A stretch of DNA of 64,000 nt from Holophagaceae bacterium (GCA_009783055.1 WRHW01000004.1:18263-82262); one strand, 5' to 3'; shown: positions 9,781 to 19,332, numbered from the stretch's first letter. Numbers and translations: made by a program. Notes: generated by a model from the sequence alone, not told the origin.

Positions 9781-11078
9781 AAGTTTATCCAAGACGTGCT
9801 AAGGTCATCTCTATTAAGGCGTTTTGCCAAATTTTTTAGACGAGTTTCCATGTTAGGAATTGTGCCCCTCTTGGTTTTGAAGCGATAGAGAACATCTAAA
9901 ACCAATCTTTCTTGCCTGGATTGGACAAGAGTCTCTATCAACGGTTCAATAAAACTTTGAAATATGGAGTTTGAATCTGCTCTTTCCACCAAGTCGCGGC
10001 GTTCATTTTTTTCTTTGTCGCCTTCATGGGTTTGTTGGATGTCTGGAGGAAATTCAATGTTGAAACGTGACCATAACAGTTCTCGGACAAAATCCCAATC
10101 ACCATATTTTCGGGCATCTTCAATCAATAGGTTTACTACCCTTGGGTCCAAAATGTCATTCCCACCACCCAACTCCCTTGGCAACGGTTTTATTTCATTC
10201 AAAAACCCGGCCAGAGGCTTGTCCGGAATTGCAGATTTGAAACGCACCCAGAGTTGCCAAAAATGGTAATTTGAAGATGCCTTTGCCAGAGCATCCTGAA
10301 TCCTACCCAATTGTCTTCTATATACTACCTGTAATAGCGGACTGTGGGCCTCCGCCAGATAGCCTCCAAGTGCCAATGGTGCGACCATCCACGAATCATC
10401 GGCAAACAAATTTTCCAACTCCTGGCCATACACAGACCAAATAGATAAATCGCTTTCTCTGTCCAGCATTTCAGTAGCAGATGCAGGCTTTTGGAGAGGG
10501 TCCCCAGACCACACAGTTGCTGTGTAATCTGCTTCGATTTCCTTTTCTTTTTTTTCTGGAACGATGCCAAGTTTTCTGATAGTGAGATTAACCGCTTTTT
10601 TGTGTATCAAATTAAGCAATTCTGCACGTGCTTCGTGGTTGCCATGGTTTTCTTTCAGAAATCGTTTGAGATAGGACTCGGCAGTCATTACCCCGCCTTC
10701 AACCAGTTTCTGATGCAAACCTGCTGATGTAGGTAGTGAGCCACCTTTTGCAACCAACTTCCCATTTATATTTACAACGAGCCAGGCATCTTCTGCTCCC
10801 AGCATAGATTGTGCCCAGGCTCTGTTTTCAGGGTTAGCTTCAAAAATTTTTGGAGGGACTATTTTAAGATCAAAATCAGCGAGTTCAGAGCTTATTACTA
10901 CTGAATTAAACCCATTCGTCAAACCCTCTCTTAGAAGGACTATGGTCGCGGACTTGGAGTCCAAATTTCTAATAGCCCTGGCAACGCCACTCGGCATTTG
11001 CACTTGGGCACAAACGATTTGTGCGGATGTGGCAACCAATAGTGAAATAGCACATCTAAAAGATGCGAGCTGGAACAT
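9777..11078 (-). CDS. Secreted modular protein, one module (paralogue 3)
   Basis: Single-module family member with a signal peptide (MFQLASFRCA to IVCAQ). Landmarks: AWLVVNINGKLVAKGG in the alpha/beta part, YLKRFLKENHGNHEARAELL in the linker, YHFWQLWVRFKSAI in the tryptophan-rich helix. The start at 11078 follows TAGGAG with good spacing and lies inside the end of the upstream paralogue, so the operon is tightly packed. It overlaps the downstream gene by four bases. Divergence from the other members is high, so the duplications are not recent. Function unknown. Confidence 0.72.
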   Translation of the reverse strand: MFQLASFRCAISLLVATSAQIVCAQVQMPSGVARAIRNLDSKSATIVLLREGLTNGFNSVVISSELADFDLKIVPPKIFEANPENRAWAQSMLGAEDAWLVVNINGKLVAKGGSLPTSAGLHQKLVEGGVMTAESYLKRFLKENHGNHEARAELLNLIHKKAVNLTIRKLGIVPEKKEKEIEADYTATVWSGDPLQKPASATEMLDRESDLSIWSVYGQELENLFADDSWMVAPLALGGYLAEAHSPLLQVVYRRQLGRIQDALAKASSNYHFWQLWVRFKSAIPDKPLAGFLNEIKPLPRELGGGNDILDPRVVNLLIEDARKYGDWDFVRELLWSRFNIEFPPDIQQTHEGDKEKNERRDLVERADSNSIFQSFIEPLIETLVQSRQERLVLDVLYRFKTKRGTIPNMETRLKNLAKRLNRDDLSTSWINL

Positions 11079-13410
11079 TAACACTCCTATTCATTTTTGA
11101 TTCCCATTCCTTAGCCATTGTCTCACTTGCCAGGTTTGTTGCAAGTTCTATCAAGCGTGCTGGACTGGAAAAGGAGCCACCAAGAGCCAGCCAAACATTA
11201 ATAATACCATCTGCGTCTTGACGATTTCCAATGTTCAGCAATGCCTCTATCAGCGGAACCCCTACATTGTCGCCGAGTGGCGGAAATAGAAGTTTTGGTT
11301 TTTCATTAATTTTTTCTTTAGTTTCATTTTCAACGTTTTGCTTGCTGATTTCCCTATCCCATACCTCGCTTAGTAGTTTGATTATCTTTTTCCACTCCTT
11401 TTTTTCGCCACATTCCAGGAAATATGTGTTGAGCACATGTGGGGGTGGCCAAGTACCCTTGGAAGCGGTGGGGCTAGGTTTAACACTTTCGAGGATAGAT
11501 TCAAAATCTCTTTCAGCGTCTCCAGCATTCCTCCAAAATAGCCACAGATTCCAAAGAGCCTCCGAGCTGGGTATTCGGTGCAGAGCCACCTCGATCTTTG
11601 GCAAAAAGCGTAAGGAGAGGGATTTCATCAGAGGACTGTATAGCTTTTTTCCATCACTCAAAACACCTGAAATTGCAAATATCGCATATTCATGGTTTAT
11701 GAGTTTGTTCCAAGGTAAAGATAATTTTCCCCATAGAAGGTCATCCTGACTTAGTTCCAATTCGCCATTGATGTTGATTGTTTTTGCCTCTTGAACGGCA
11801 TCTGAGAGGAGCAGTAAACAGTTCTCTATCTGAGCTTCGACTTGGTCAGGATAAATTCTCAAAAACGCATCAATCACTTCATTTTTTGTTTTGATTTCAT
11901 TTTTCTTAATTATCTCTTTCAATTCATCCAGGGTCGGCACTTTATCCCCTTCATCTATTACAAGGCCATTGCCATCAAGTATCGCCCACCTAAAATCATC
12001 CCCATCCCAACTGAGAGATTTGTTTTGGTCGCCCCACGTTGAAGTAACTACTTCTGGCCATTTTGATAACGTAACAACTGATCGAAGTTGCTGGTATTCG
12101 ACACTATCCCATCCGAAATTCGTTACAATTGCCGGTTGCCCCCACTTAGGTGGCTTACAAAAAGGAATTAATTTTGTTGGGATGCCTTTTGACCATATTT
12201 CAGCCAACTCCTCGAACCCGTTGGTGCGGGCGAGTTCGGAAGCATGTTGAGCCCTGTCTGCTCCTCGAGTTCTGACTAATTCGTCAAAAATATCATTGGC
12301 TTCATCGACTCTTCCCAACTTAAGCAAGGCCTCGATATGCGGGTAATATGAGGAGTTTTCAGGGTACCCATAAATGTTAATACTTACCAGCCGTTGGCTA
12401 TACCAGTTTGGAGTCCATCCATCCCGCTGTATTTGCATATAGCGGTTAAATTCACGACTGAGCTTTGCAAGCTGGATAACAGACTCCCAATCTTCCTTGG
12501 ATTTCGCAAGGCCAGTCAACCATGCCGACACCCTTGGAGATGGACATGGTTCGAAGGATTCAATGCTCTGGATGAATTGAAACACAGGATGGTCATCAAG
12601 CCCTCTCGCCATCCATCCCCACATATCCCACAATTCTATGTTGGAAGGCAACTCCCTCAACAGTTCTTCGACCCTACCAATATATTTGGTAAAGGTTTTT
12701 TTCATCAAAGGACTGTGCCTCTCAGGTAGTGGTGCCTCTGGCCTAAAAAACTCCAGATTGAAGCCAATCCAGCCTGTATTCATCGCAGAATCAAATTCTC
12801 TGGCAAACACTCCCCAGGTTCGCAGGTCACTAAATCCGTCGAGATCATCTTCCATGTCTTTGGGCATAGCCAACACCGCTCTCCTACGGACTTCCTTCAA
12901 CAAGTCGGTTCGTGCATCTATGTGGTCTGGGTACTCCTGAAGAAAGTTGCGCAGTTGTTTCAAAGTACTGGTAATGCCAAAGCGTGTCATTGCAGTAGCT
13001 AGTGCCTTGCCTTCGGGAATATCAATCCCAGAAACTATCACCCTGCCCAACTCATCAAGAGCAACCCAGCGAGAGGTATGTGAACCATACTGGCTACGAA
13101 CCCATGCTTCAAATGCACTTAAATCACTTTCTCGATTTGGATTTCGCTGGGAATCCTTTAAGTTGAAATCTATCATCCACATCGCGTTATTGCGACTGAG
13201 TAGTTTTATGTCATATCCAGCCAAATCATCAGATTCAAGAATTTTATTCCATCTAGAAATATCATCAGCATTCCATCCTCCAAGGAGAATTATTTTGTTG
13301 CCACCAAAGCGATTTAGTCGTTCGAGATACGCTAGGTTACTATCTTGGGCATGCACAAAATAGGGGGATAGGAAGAAGACGAATGGTGCAAGGATGGGCA
13401 ATATTTTCAT
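11056..13410 (-). CDS. Secreted modular protein, two modules (paralogue 4)
   Basis: First gene of the minus-strand operon and, with paralogue 1, one of two two-module members. ATG 13410 follows GGAGG at 7 bases and opens a clear signal peptide (MKILPILAPF to YFVHAQ). The frame stays open upstream to 13536 but has no better start. Module 1 shows GNKIILLGGW, RWVALDELGRVIVSG and QLRNFLQEYPDHIDARTDLL. Module 2 shows RWAILDGNGLVIDEGD, IDAFLRIYPDQVEAQ and ALWNLWLFWRNAG. Shared order and spacing with 6027-8393 indicate descent from a common two-module ancestor. A possible extracytoplasmic scaffold; no function can be assigned. Confidence 0.75.
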   Translation of the reverse strand: MKILPILAPFVFFLSPYFVHAQDSNLAYLERLNRFGGNKIILLGGWNADDISRWNKILESDDLAGYDIKLLSRNNAMWMIDFNLKDSQRNPNRESDLSAFEAWVRSQYGSHTSRWVALDELGRVIVSGIDIPEGKALATAMTRFGITSTLKQLRNFLQEYPDHIDARTDLLKEVRRRAVLAMPKDMEDDLDGFSDLRTWGVFAREFDSAMNTGWIGFNLEFFRPEAPLPERHSPLMKKTFTKYIGRVEELLRELPSNIELWDMWGWMARGLDDHPVFQFIQSIESFEPCPSPRVSAWLTGLAKSKEDWESVIQLAKLSREFNRYMQIQRDGWTPNWYSQRLVSINIYGYPENSSYYPHIEALLKLGRVDEANDIFDELVRTRGADRAQHASELARTNGFEELAEIWSKGIPTKLIPFCKPPKWGQPAIVTNFGWDSVEYQQLRSVVTLSKWPEVVTSTWGDQNKSLSWDGDDFRWAILDGNGLVIDEGDKVPTLDELKEIIKKNEIKTKNEVIDAFLRIYPDQVEAQIENCLLLLSDAVQEAKTININGELELSQDDLLWGKLSLPWNKLINHEYAIFAISGVLSDGKKLYSPLMKSLSLRFLPKIEVALHRIPSSEALWNLWLFWRNAGDAERDFESILESVKPSPTASKGTWPPPHVLNTYFLECGEKKEWKKIIKLLSEVWDREISKQNVENETKEKINEKPKLLFPPLGDNVGVPLIEALLNIGNRQDADGIINVWLALGGSFSSPARLIELATNLASETMAKEWESKMNRSVNVPARIF

Positions 13411-13606
13411 TCTCAGACCTCCAAATGATATTATGATTGTCAGCAAGCAAATGTTCCATATGTTCTGGATAATTAAGTTTCTTTTCATTTGAGGTTTTGC
13501 AACTGGCTCATTATGACAGGTAACTCGATAGCCCAAATTTGAATTTTTGAAGCCAAAGCGATTGACTTATACTTGATGAAGTGGTTTTTTGGAGTATAGG
13601 AGTATC

Positions 13607-14029
13607 ATGTTCAAGACAACGCACTCTGTTAAGACCTTAGCTGAACCAGAAGAAGTTTGGGTTTGGGTAAAGGATGTATCCAGATGGAAAAATTGGTTGC
13701 TTGGCATAGATATGATTCAACTTCAAGGACCACTTGTTTCTGGAGTACAGGGTCTGATGTTTCTTGATGACGGCAAAATCAATCACATGGTAATCCAAAA
13801 ACATGAATTGGGGCACATGGAAGTATTTGTCTCCTTGCGCTTTGGAGTCAAAATGCACCTGTTGATTGATGTTTCCAAATTGCCCAATGGTAGCCATGTT
13901 AAATTGAAGGGGGAATTGTTGGGTTCGATGGCGATTCTTCACGCATGGGGGTGGGGGCGCAACCTCCGAACAGGGCTTGTCCCAACAACTCGCCGACTTG
14001 GCATGCTGGCCCAGGGAGTGCAATTCTAG
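13607..14029 (+). CDS. SRPBCC-fold (polyketide cyclase/START-like) protein
   Basis: A 140-residue protein with the pattern of the SRPBCC helix-grip fold. It begins with a strand (FKTTHSVKTLAEPEEVWVWV), has a W-x-x-W segment near residue 25, and ends in a long amphipathic helix. Such domains bind hydrophobic ligands in a deep pocket. ATG 13607 is preceded by TAGGAG and fits the fold start better than the ATG at 13589. No partner gene is adjacent; it converges with the aminotransferase, and the two stop regions overlap by four bases. Ligand unknown. Confidence 0.7.
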   Translation: MFKTTHSVKTLAEPEEVWVWVKDVSRWKNWLLGIDMIQLQGPLVSGVQGLMFLDDGKINHMVIQKHELGHMEVFVSLRFGVKMHLLIDVSKLPNGSHVKLKGELLGSMAILHAWGWGRNLRTGLVPTTRRLGMLAQGVQF

Positions 14030-15198
14030 CCTGCTGGGTTTAGTTCCAAACCCCTCATTAGTTTTTCGATAGCTACAAAAAATTTGTTTGGCTCTAGCAA
14101 AAGGCTCGCTACTAGGAACCCATTTTTATTAATATCAAAAAAATGGCCGGGGTAAATTAACAGGTGATATTCAGATAATAGCCTTGTTGCACACTCTTCA
14201 TCAGGTTCTATGTCAGGTCTCCGAATCAGGACACACCATCCCCCATATACTGGACACCGGCTTAAATGCGGATGCTCTAGGAGAAGATTATTCAAAATGC
14301 TAAGGTTGTCTCTGACGCGGCTGATAACTTTGTGTTGAATTGTCGGAGCCATTTCCAGCAATGCAGGTACAGCACTTGCGACTGGCGAAGAAACAGAAAG
14401 ATATTGGTCTGCAATAAAAGCAAGGTGTTCAGCGGCAGTGATAGCGGGGCCTAGCATGGCGATCCAAGCCAGCTTAAGCTGTGGTGAAGCCACCAACTTA
14501 CTCAATCCAGATAGCACAAATACCGGACAGGAGGGCATTGATCCATTAATTACTGTATGCAGAGCATCACCTTGGTATTCGATAGGGTAACTAGCAAACA
14601 CCTCATCCACAATTATTGAAAGGTGCTTTTTATTAGCTACTTCCATCAAATCGTTCCAGTCAGATTCTGAAATAAACTGACCGGTAGGGTTATTGGGGTT
14701 TACCACAACAATGGCTCTTGTGTTTGCGTCACATGCACTTTCTATTGCCTCTATATCAAGTTTCCACCCACCAAAAAACATCATTGGGATTGCCTTACTG
14801 ATAACACCCTCCAAGCGTGCCAGCCACTCAAATAATGGATAGCTGGGGCACGGCACGATGATGTTGTCACCAGGATTACACAACAACTTAAACAAATAGC
14901 TGTACGCCTCTGATGTGGAAGCTGTCAATTGAATGTTATCTGGGCAGAGAACGCCTCCAAGCATCATCGAAATCGCTCTTCTGGCTACTAGAGAGCCTTT
15001 TGTTTCAGGTCGATAGATAGAAATCCCACCGCTTGAAAGAGCAGTGATAATTTCCCCCTCTGGGATGGTGATTCCACATTCTGTTGGGTTAGAAATTGTC
15101 AAATCCGAAAACGGTATCTTCGACATTATTAGCTGGTCAACCAATTTGGTCAGCGAATTTGGAAGAAAATTCTCAGGAAGGCGGTTTGAAAAATACAT
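14026..15198 (-). CDS. Pyridoxal-phosphate aminotransferase, class I/II
   Basis: A 390-residue fold-type I enzyme of the aspartate aminotransferase superfamily. It shows the PLP-binding framework: an STSEAY loop, VVNPNNPTGQ, and the Schiff-base lysine in SGLSKLV at about Lys234, followed by a phosphate-contacting segment. It would transfer an amino group between an amino acid and a 2-oxo acid in the cytoplasm. The exact substrate cannot be read from the sequence. The length is normal for the family. It is divergent from the ElbB-like gene, with about 50 bases between starts. Confidence 0.88.
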   Translation of the reverse strand: MYFSNRLPENFLPNSLTKLVDQLIMSKIPFSDLTISNPTECGITIPEGEIITALSSGGISIYRPETKGSLVARRAISMMLGGVLCPDNIQLTASTSEAYSYLFKLLCNPGDNIIVPCPSYPLFEWLARLEGVISKAIPMMFFGGWKLDIEAIESACDANTRAIVVVNPNNPTGQFISESDWNDLMEVANKKHLSIIVDEVFASYPIEYQGDALHTVINGSMPSCPVFVLSGLSKLVASPQLKLAWIAMLGPAITAAEHLAFIADQYLSVSSPVASAVPALLEMAPTIQHKVISRVRDNLSILNNLLLEHPHLSRCPVYGGWCVLIRRPDIEPDEECATRLLSEYHLLIYPGHFFDINKNGFLVASLLLEPNKFFVAIEKLMRGLELNPAG

Positions 15199-15247
15199 TT
15201 ATAGAGGATAATAAACTTTTGACAAGATTTGAATCAATGAGGTAAAT

Positions 15248-15928
15248 ATGTCAATATCACCAAAAGTTGCAGTTTTGTTGGCAGGCTGTGGGCATCTCGA
15301 TGGTGCCGAAATCAGGGAATCAGTTTTTGCACTGCTGGCCTTAGACCAGCATGGGGCAACCTTTCAGTGTATAGCTCCAAATGCTACACAGCATCATGTA
15401 ATTGATCACACTACCGGCCAGGTCGCTACTGGACAAACCCGCAACATCTTGGAGGAATCCAGTAGAATTGCAAGAGTTGGGCAATGTATGGACATCTCGC
15501 AGGCCAATCCAGATGAATTTTCTGCCCTTGTGATTCCAGGGGGGTTTGGGGTAGCAAAAAACCATTGCTCATACGCTTTCGATGGGCCAACGGCCTCAGT
15601 GCGCCAGGATGTCTCTGAGTTTGTTAAGGCATTTTTTATCGCAAAAAAGCCAGTCGGAGCCATTTGCATTAGCCCTGCACTCATTGCCCTGATACTTGCA
15701 GGGGCCGGACTGCACGGAAAACTCACGCTGGGGTCAGGTCAGAGTGATAATCAGGCCATGGAAACCTTGGAGCATGAACACGTAAACGTGCCAAGTGCAA
15801 GAGAAATAGTGGTAGACAATAACCTGAAACTTGTGACAACACCAGCCTATATGATTGATAATGCTAGGCTTGCAGACATATTCATCGGTATCGAGCGTTG
15901 TGTTTCCGAAGTATTAAGGATGGTTTGA
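15248..15928 (+). CDS. elbB: ElbB-like DJ-1/PfpI superfamily protein
   Basis: A 226-residue member of the DJ-1/PfpI superfamily closest to ElbB, the isoprenoid-biosynthesis-associated protein later linked to glyoxalase activity. Family landmarks are the N-terminal LLAGCGHLDGAEIRE, the PGGFGVAKN segment, the nucleophile elbow AICISPAL with its Cys, and TPAYMI near the end. GAGGTAAAT precedes the ATG. It is a cytoplasmic single-domain protein. The biological role of ElbB is not settled, so the name rests on sequence pattern only. Confidence 0.82.
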   Translation: MSISPKVAVLLAGCGHLDGAEIRESVFALLALDQHGATFQCIAPNATQHHVIDHTTGQVATGQTRNILEESSRIARVGQCMDISQANPDEFSALVIPGGFGVAKNHCSYAFDGPTASVRQDVSEFVKAFFIAKKPVGAICISPALIALILAGAGLHGKLTLGSGQSDNQAMETLEHEHVNVPSAREIVVDNNLKLVTTPAYMIDNARLADIFIGIERCVSEVLRMV

Positions 15929-15988
15929 TTTGGTTTGTTGTATTACCATATAATTTGTATTAGTGGCCTTGGTTATGGAGATCCAGTG

Positions 15989-16375
15989 ATGCAAGTACCA
16001 AAAAAGGATAGGAAATTTTCCAGAGTTAATTTTAAGATCGTTGCAAATGTAAAGACGGGCGATAAGGAATTTGAAGGCGCGATTAGAAATCTCAGCATGG
16101 GTGGCTTATATCTGCTAACAGACGAGAAACTTGCGGTTGGGGATGAAGCAGGGATTTCAATTGCTTTAGATGACCAACCGGAAAACGGACTGGAAATAGA
16201 TGTCAGGGTTGCAAGAGTAACAGACGATGGAATTGCATTTGCCTTCGACAAAATCGACTTCGATTCATATATTCACTTAAAGAACCTGATAGCTCTCAAC
16301 ACAGGTGATGTACAAAAGCTACAGGACGAGATGGTATCTTTTCTGATTGATTCACACACTCAATCATCTGAGTGA
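15989..16375 (+). CDS. PilZ-domain protein
   Basis: A 128-residue single PilZ domain. The N-terminal RKFSRVNF supplies the Arg-rich c-di-GMP contact, and RNLSMGGLYLL gives the N-x-S-x-x-G motif. A beta-barrel with a C-terminal helix is expected. Such proteins bind cyclic di-GMP and alter the output of a partner such as motility or polysaccharide synthesis. ATG 15989 starts the domain neatly; the open frame from 15935 adds an unlikely hydrophobic leader. No diguanylate cyclase is seen in this window. Confidence 0.82.
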   Translation: MQVPKKDRKFSRVNFKIVANVKTGDKEFEGAIRNLSMGGLYLLTDEKLAVGDEAGISIALDDQPENGLEIDVRVARVTDDGIAFAFDKIDFDSYIHLKNLIALNTGDVQKLQDEMVSFLIDSHTQSSE

Positions 16376-16939
16376 TTCTAGTAGCTCAAGTAAGGCTTCT
16401 GCCATCGTCTGATCAATCTTTGGTGGATTTTCCACAATTTTTCCCACCAGTTTTGTCCCACTGCCACCAGCAGGCGTAAATAGCCAGAAAGTCGGCACCT
16501 TTTCAACTATTTGCATTTCAGTTTGCTCAGGCCAGTGATTTTGTTTTGTCGTCTTGTCCCTATAAGTTCCAACCCAGTGAACTGAAATGAAGGGGTTTGG
16601 CATTTCAGAAAGTTTGATTAAATCAGGAACCCAGTTATGGCTGTCTCCGCACCAGCTACCAAAGACAACCACAATAGTGCAAGGGATGGCTATTTTTTTC
16701 CAGCGACTACATAATTCTGGTGAAATCTGAACTTTCTCATAGGCGTTACGAAATTCACGACGATGCTCCAAAATAATGTTACTAGTTGTCTGCCCAATTA
16801 TTACAGGAAGATTATCCTTACTATCTAGTGGCAAACTTCCCTTTTCTGACTGGATAAGCCCATACTTTATAGACTCCTGTGGTACAGGGGCTTCCTGTGG
16901 AGACCCAAACAGACCAAAGAGAAATAGCATTTGTAGCAT
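16364..16939 (-). CDS. Secreted thioredoxin-like protein with CGDS motif
   Basis: About 191 residues from ATG 16939. The short hydrophobic N-terminus (MLQMLFLFGLFGS) looks like a signal peptide. The body is a thioredoxin fold with VVVFGSWCGDS, where the second active-site Cys is replaced by Ser, and VPTFWLF supplying the cis-proline strand. A single-Cys site cannot do ordinary dithiol exchange, so a monothiol reductase, peroxidase-like or binding role is more likely. An alternative start at 16999 would bury the signal peptide. The 3' end overlaps the PilZ gene stop on the other strand. Confidence 0.7.
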   Translation of the reverse strand: MLQMLFLFGLFGSPQEAPVPQESIKYGLIQSEKGSLPLDSKDNLPVIIGQTTSNIILEHRREFRNAYEKVQISPELCSRWKKIAIPCTIVVVFGSWCGDSHNWVPDLIKLSEMPNPFISVHWVGTYRDKTTKQNHWPEQTEMQIVEKVPTFWLFTPAGGSGTKLVGKIVENPPKIDQTMAEALLELLESLR

Positions 16940-17041
16940 GATAGTTTCGGATGTAATGTAATCTAAATAAGTAAGATTCAAGAGCGACATTTCGCACATT
17001 GAAAGTATCTATTTTACATCAAAGCATTTTTTAGGTAATTC

Positions 17042-17845
17042 GTGTTGGAGACAAAAGAAAAATTTATTAATCGCCATTTTTCTCAAATACAGAGGCGGCT
17101 GAGGAGAAAATTGGGCACAGCCATAGCCGATTACAGGTTATTTGAGGACGGAGACAATGTATTGGTTGCTCTTTCAGGCGGTAAGGATAGCTGGGCACTG
17201 CTAGATCTTTTGCTCAATCTCAGTCGACATGCCCCCATCCGTTTTACAATCCGCACCGCCACCGTCGATGGCGGATTCCCTGCGTTTGATCCAAGGCCAA
17301 TTATTGAGAAATGTGCCGAGCTAGGCGTTCCACACATTGTATTGTCTGCGCCCATCAAACCAGTGCTCGAAGCTAAACCAGAATATAGTCCATGCGCCAT
17401 GTGTTCAAGGTTGAGGAGGGGTGTGCTCTATTCCCACATGCGAGAAATAGGTGTAAGCAAGTTAGCCTTGGGGCATAGTTTGGATGATATTTTAGAGACG
17501 CTACTAATGAACCTATTTTTTGAAGGCAGGCTAAGTACTATGCCTTTGAAGTATCTCAGCAATGATGGAGCCATAACAGTTATCAGGCCAATAGGCACTT
17601 GTGATGAATCAGACATCATCCAATATACAAATATCCGAAATTACCCTATAGTACCGAGCGGTTGCCCCTTGGGTCTGTGCTCTGCCCCGACTTCCAAGAG
17701 ACACCAAATGAAAAAGCTCATCAGCGACCTCAACGCTGATGCGCCAGACCTAAAAAGGTGCATGTTGAGGGCAATGATGAATGTTAAGACAAGCCACTTG
17801 CTGGATAGAGATTTACTCAATCTGCCAAAAGAATGGGTAAAATGA
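17042..17845 (+). CDS. ttcA: tRNA 2-thiocytidine biosynthesis protein TtcA-like
   Basis: A 267-residue PP-loop ATPase. ALSGGKDSWALLDLL (residues about 42-56) is the ATP pyrophosphatase loop. The paired cysteines in SPCAMCSRLRRG and a later Cys in GCPLGLCSAP match the iron-sulfur cluster ligands of TtcA. The enzyme thiolates C32 of certain tRNAs. GTG at 17042 or the following TTG can be the start; there is no strong ribosome-binding site. It is slightly shorter than the E. coli protein. Related TtuA-type enzymes are an alternative, but the single CxxC and no zinc fingers favour TtcA. Confidence 0.83.
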   Translation: MLETKEKFINRHFSQIQRRLRRKLGTAIADYRLFEDGDNVLVALSGGKDSWALLDLLLNLSRHAPIRFTIRTATVDGGFPAFDPRPIIEKCAELGVPHIVLSAPIKPVLEAKPEYSPCAMCSRLRRGVLYSHMREIGVSKLALGHSLDDILETLLMNLFFEGRLSTMPLKYLSNDGAITVIRPIGTCDESDIIQYTNIRNYPIVPSGCPLGLCSAPTSKRHQMKKLISDLNADAPDLKRCMLRAMMNVKTSHLLDRDLLNLPKEWVK

Positions 17846-17901
17846 GTTTATACTTAGTTTGCCTCATCTGCTTTGATGAAGCTATTTAATTGGAGATTTC
17901 T

Positions 17902-18453
17902 ATGCGAAGCATTGTTTTTACTTTAGCTCTGCCATTTTGCGTTGTGTTGTCTGCCCAAACGGGTACCAATCCAGAATCTGCGCAACTATTGGTGACAAAT
18001 ACAGTAAAAAAAGCAAGTACGGAGCAAAAGAGTGCGTTTGTTGCCTTCCATGCTTCATGGTGCTCATGGTGCAAAAGACTAGAAAATTTTCTTGACCTGC
18101 CCGAAGTTAAACCAATTATTGGACGCTACTTTTCCGTCCTGTGGCTCACTGTCAATGAGAGAGGGGAGAATAAATCTCTTGAAAATCCTGGAGCAAGCGA
18201 TTTTTTAAAGGAATGGACAAATGGGGTTAGCTCCGGTATACCATTTTTTGTACTTCTTGATTCTAACGAAAAGGTAGTGGCCTCTTCAATCAGAGCAATT
18301 AATCCAGGGGATAAACCAGGGAACATTGGGTTTCCTGGAAATGAAGTTGAAAGAAAATCATTTGTAGACTTTTTGAAGGTCGGCGCACCAAATATGAGTG
18401 CTACAGAAGAAAGTGTGATCATCAAAGGGCTAGAATCGATTATGGCCAAGTGA
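17902..18453 (+). CDS. Secreted thioredoxin-fold protein with CSWC motif
   Basis: A 183-residue exported protein. A signal peptide (MRSIVFTLAL to VVLSAQ) precedes a thioredoxin domain with SWCSWCKR, catalytic cysteines at about 54 and 57, and GIPFFVLLD for the cis-proline strand. The pattern resembles the DsbD C-terminal or DUF255-like thioredoxins that pass electrons to periplasmic clients. ATG 17902 is preceded by TTGGAGA. No DsbD-type membrane partner is nearby. Confidence 0.78.
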   Translation: MRSIVFTLALPFCVVLSAQTGTNPESAQLLVTNTVKKASTEQKSAFVAFHASWCSWCKRLENFLDLPEVKPIIGRYFSVLWLTVNERGENKSLENPGASDFLKEWTNGVSSGIPFFVLLDSNEKVVASSIRAINPGDKPGNIGFPGNEVERKSFVDFLKVGAPNMSATEESVIIKGLESIMAK

Positions 18454-18489
18454 TTTTCAAAGAACTAAGAGTTGATAGCTTGGTTTGTT

Positions 18490-19332
18490 ATGACCATTAG
18501 GCCAATGCGTTTTTATCCAAAGAAGATTGCTTCAGTTTTGGCGGGATGGGCGATGTCCATCGCCTTCCCAAAACCAATCCAAAAGGTGCTTATCAAAACA
18601 TTTGCTGACCATTATGACATTGATTTAGATGAAGCCGAAAAGCCACTCGAAGAATATAGGAGCCTTCAAGAGTTCTTTACACGCAGGCTAAAGCCCGGAC
18701 TTCGCCCCCAAGAGCAATTGACCCCAGGGGCTATTAACTGTCCCGTGGACGGAAAACTCCTTGCTATCGGCCGGATCGAGCATGGCACTTTATTCCAAGC
18801 AAAAGGGATGCTCTATAGTTTAGGGGACCTGCTAAAGCATACTCCAGATGTTGAGCAGTTTGAGGGGGGGCATTTCCTCACAATTTACTTAAGTCCAAAG
18901 AATTATCATCGTATACATGTTCCCCTCAAAGGCACTGTACAGGCTGTTTGCCGAGTAGAGGGGGAACTTTGGCCTGTCAACGACTCAAGTGTAAAACATA
19001 CACCAAAGCTATATGAGCGAAACCGCCGTGCAACATGGCTAGCCAAAGGTACTGGTCAGGATAGCGGAATATCGGTAGCATGTGTATTGGTAGGGGCTAC
19101 ACACGTTGGTGGCTGTATTATTGATGAACAATGGCTTTTTGGCAGTAAGTTGCCAAAGGATGGTGGCCTGCTAGTAAACAATTTACCTTGTACTCCAGGG
19201 CAAGACTTAGGAATGTTTCAGTTTGGATCAACGGTAGTTCTGCTTATCGGTGGGACAATGGCCGACAAATGGAACCCTTTGAGAACAGAAGGCTATGTAG
19301 AGGTTGGCCAGCGTTTGGGCGAGTATCAATGA
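18490..19332 (+). CDS. psd: Phosphatidylserine decarboxylase proenzyme
   Basis: Makes phosphatidylethanolamine from phosphatidylserine at the cytoplasmic membrane. The proenzyme cuts itself at an (L/F)GS(T/S) site to form the pyruvoyl cofactor. Here that site is MFQFGSTVV, with Ser at about residue 247. Other family blocks are visible: YRSLQEFFTRRLKPG, CPVDGKLL, and YLSPKNYHRIHVP with the catalytic His. Start uncertain: ATG 18490 is used here, with TTG 18472 six codons upstream as an alternative. It overlaps scpB by four bases (ATGA). The adjacent minor frame from 19188 is not coding until scpB begins. Confidence 0.92.
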   Translation: MTIRPMRFYPKKIASVLAGWAMSIAFPKPIQKVLIKTFADHYDIDLDEAEKPLEEYRSLQEFFTRRLKPGLRPQEQLTPGAINCPVDGKLLAIGRIEHGTLFQAKGMLYSLGDLLKHTPDVEQFEGGHFLTIYLSPKNYHRIHVPLKGTVQAVCRVEGELWPVNDSSVKHTPKLYERNRRATWLAKGTGQDSGISVACVLVGATHVGGCIIDEQWLFGSKLPKDGGLLVNNLPCTPGQDLGMFQFGSTVVLLIGGTMADKWNPLRTEGYVEVGQRLGEYQ

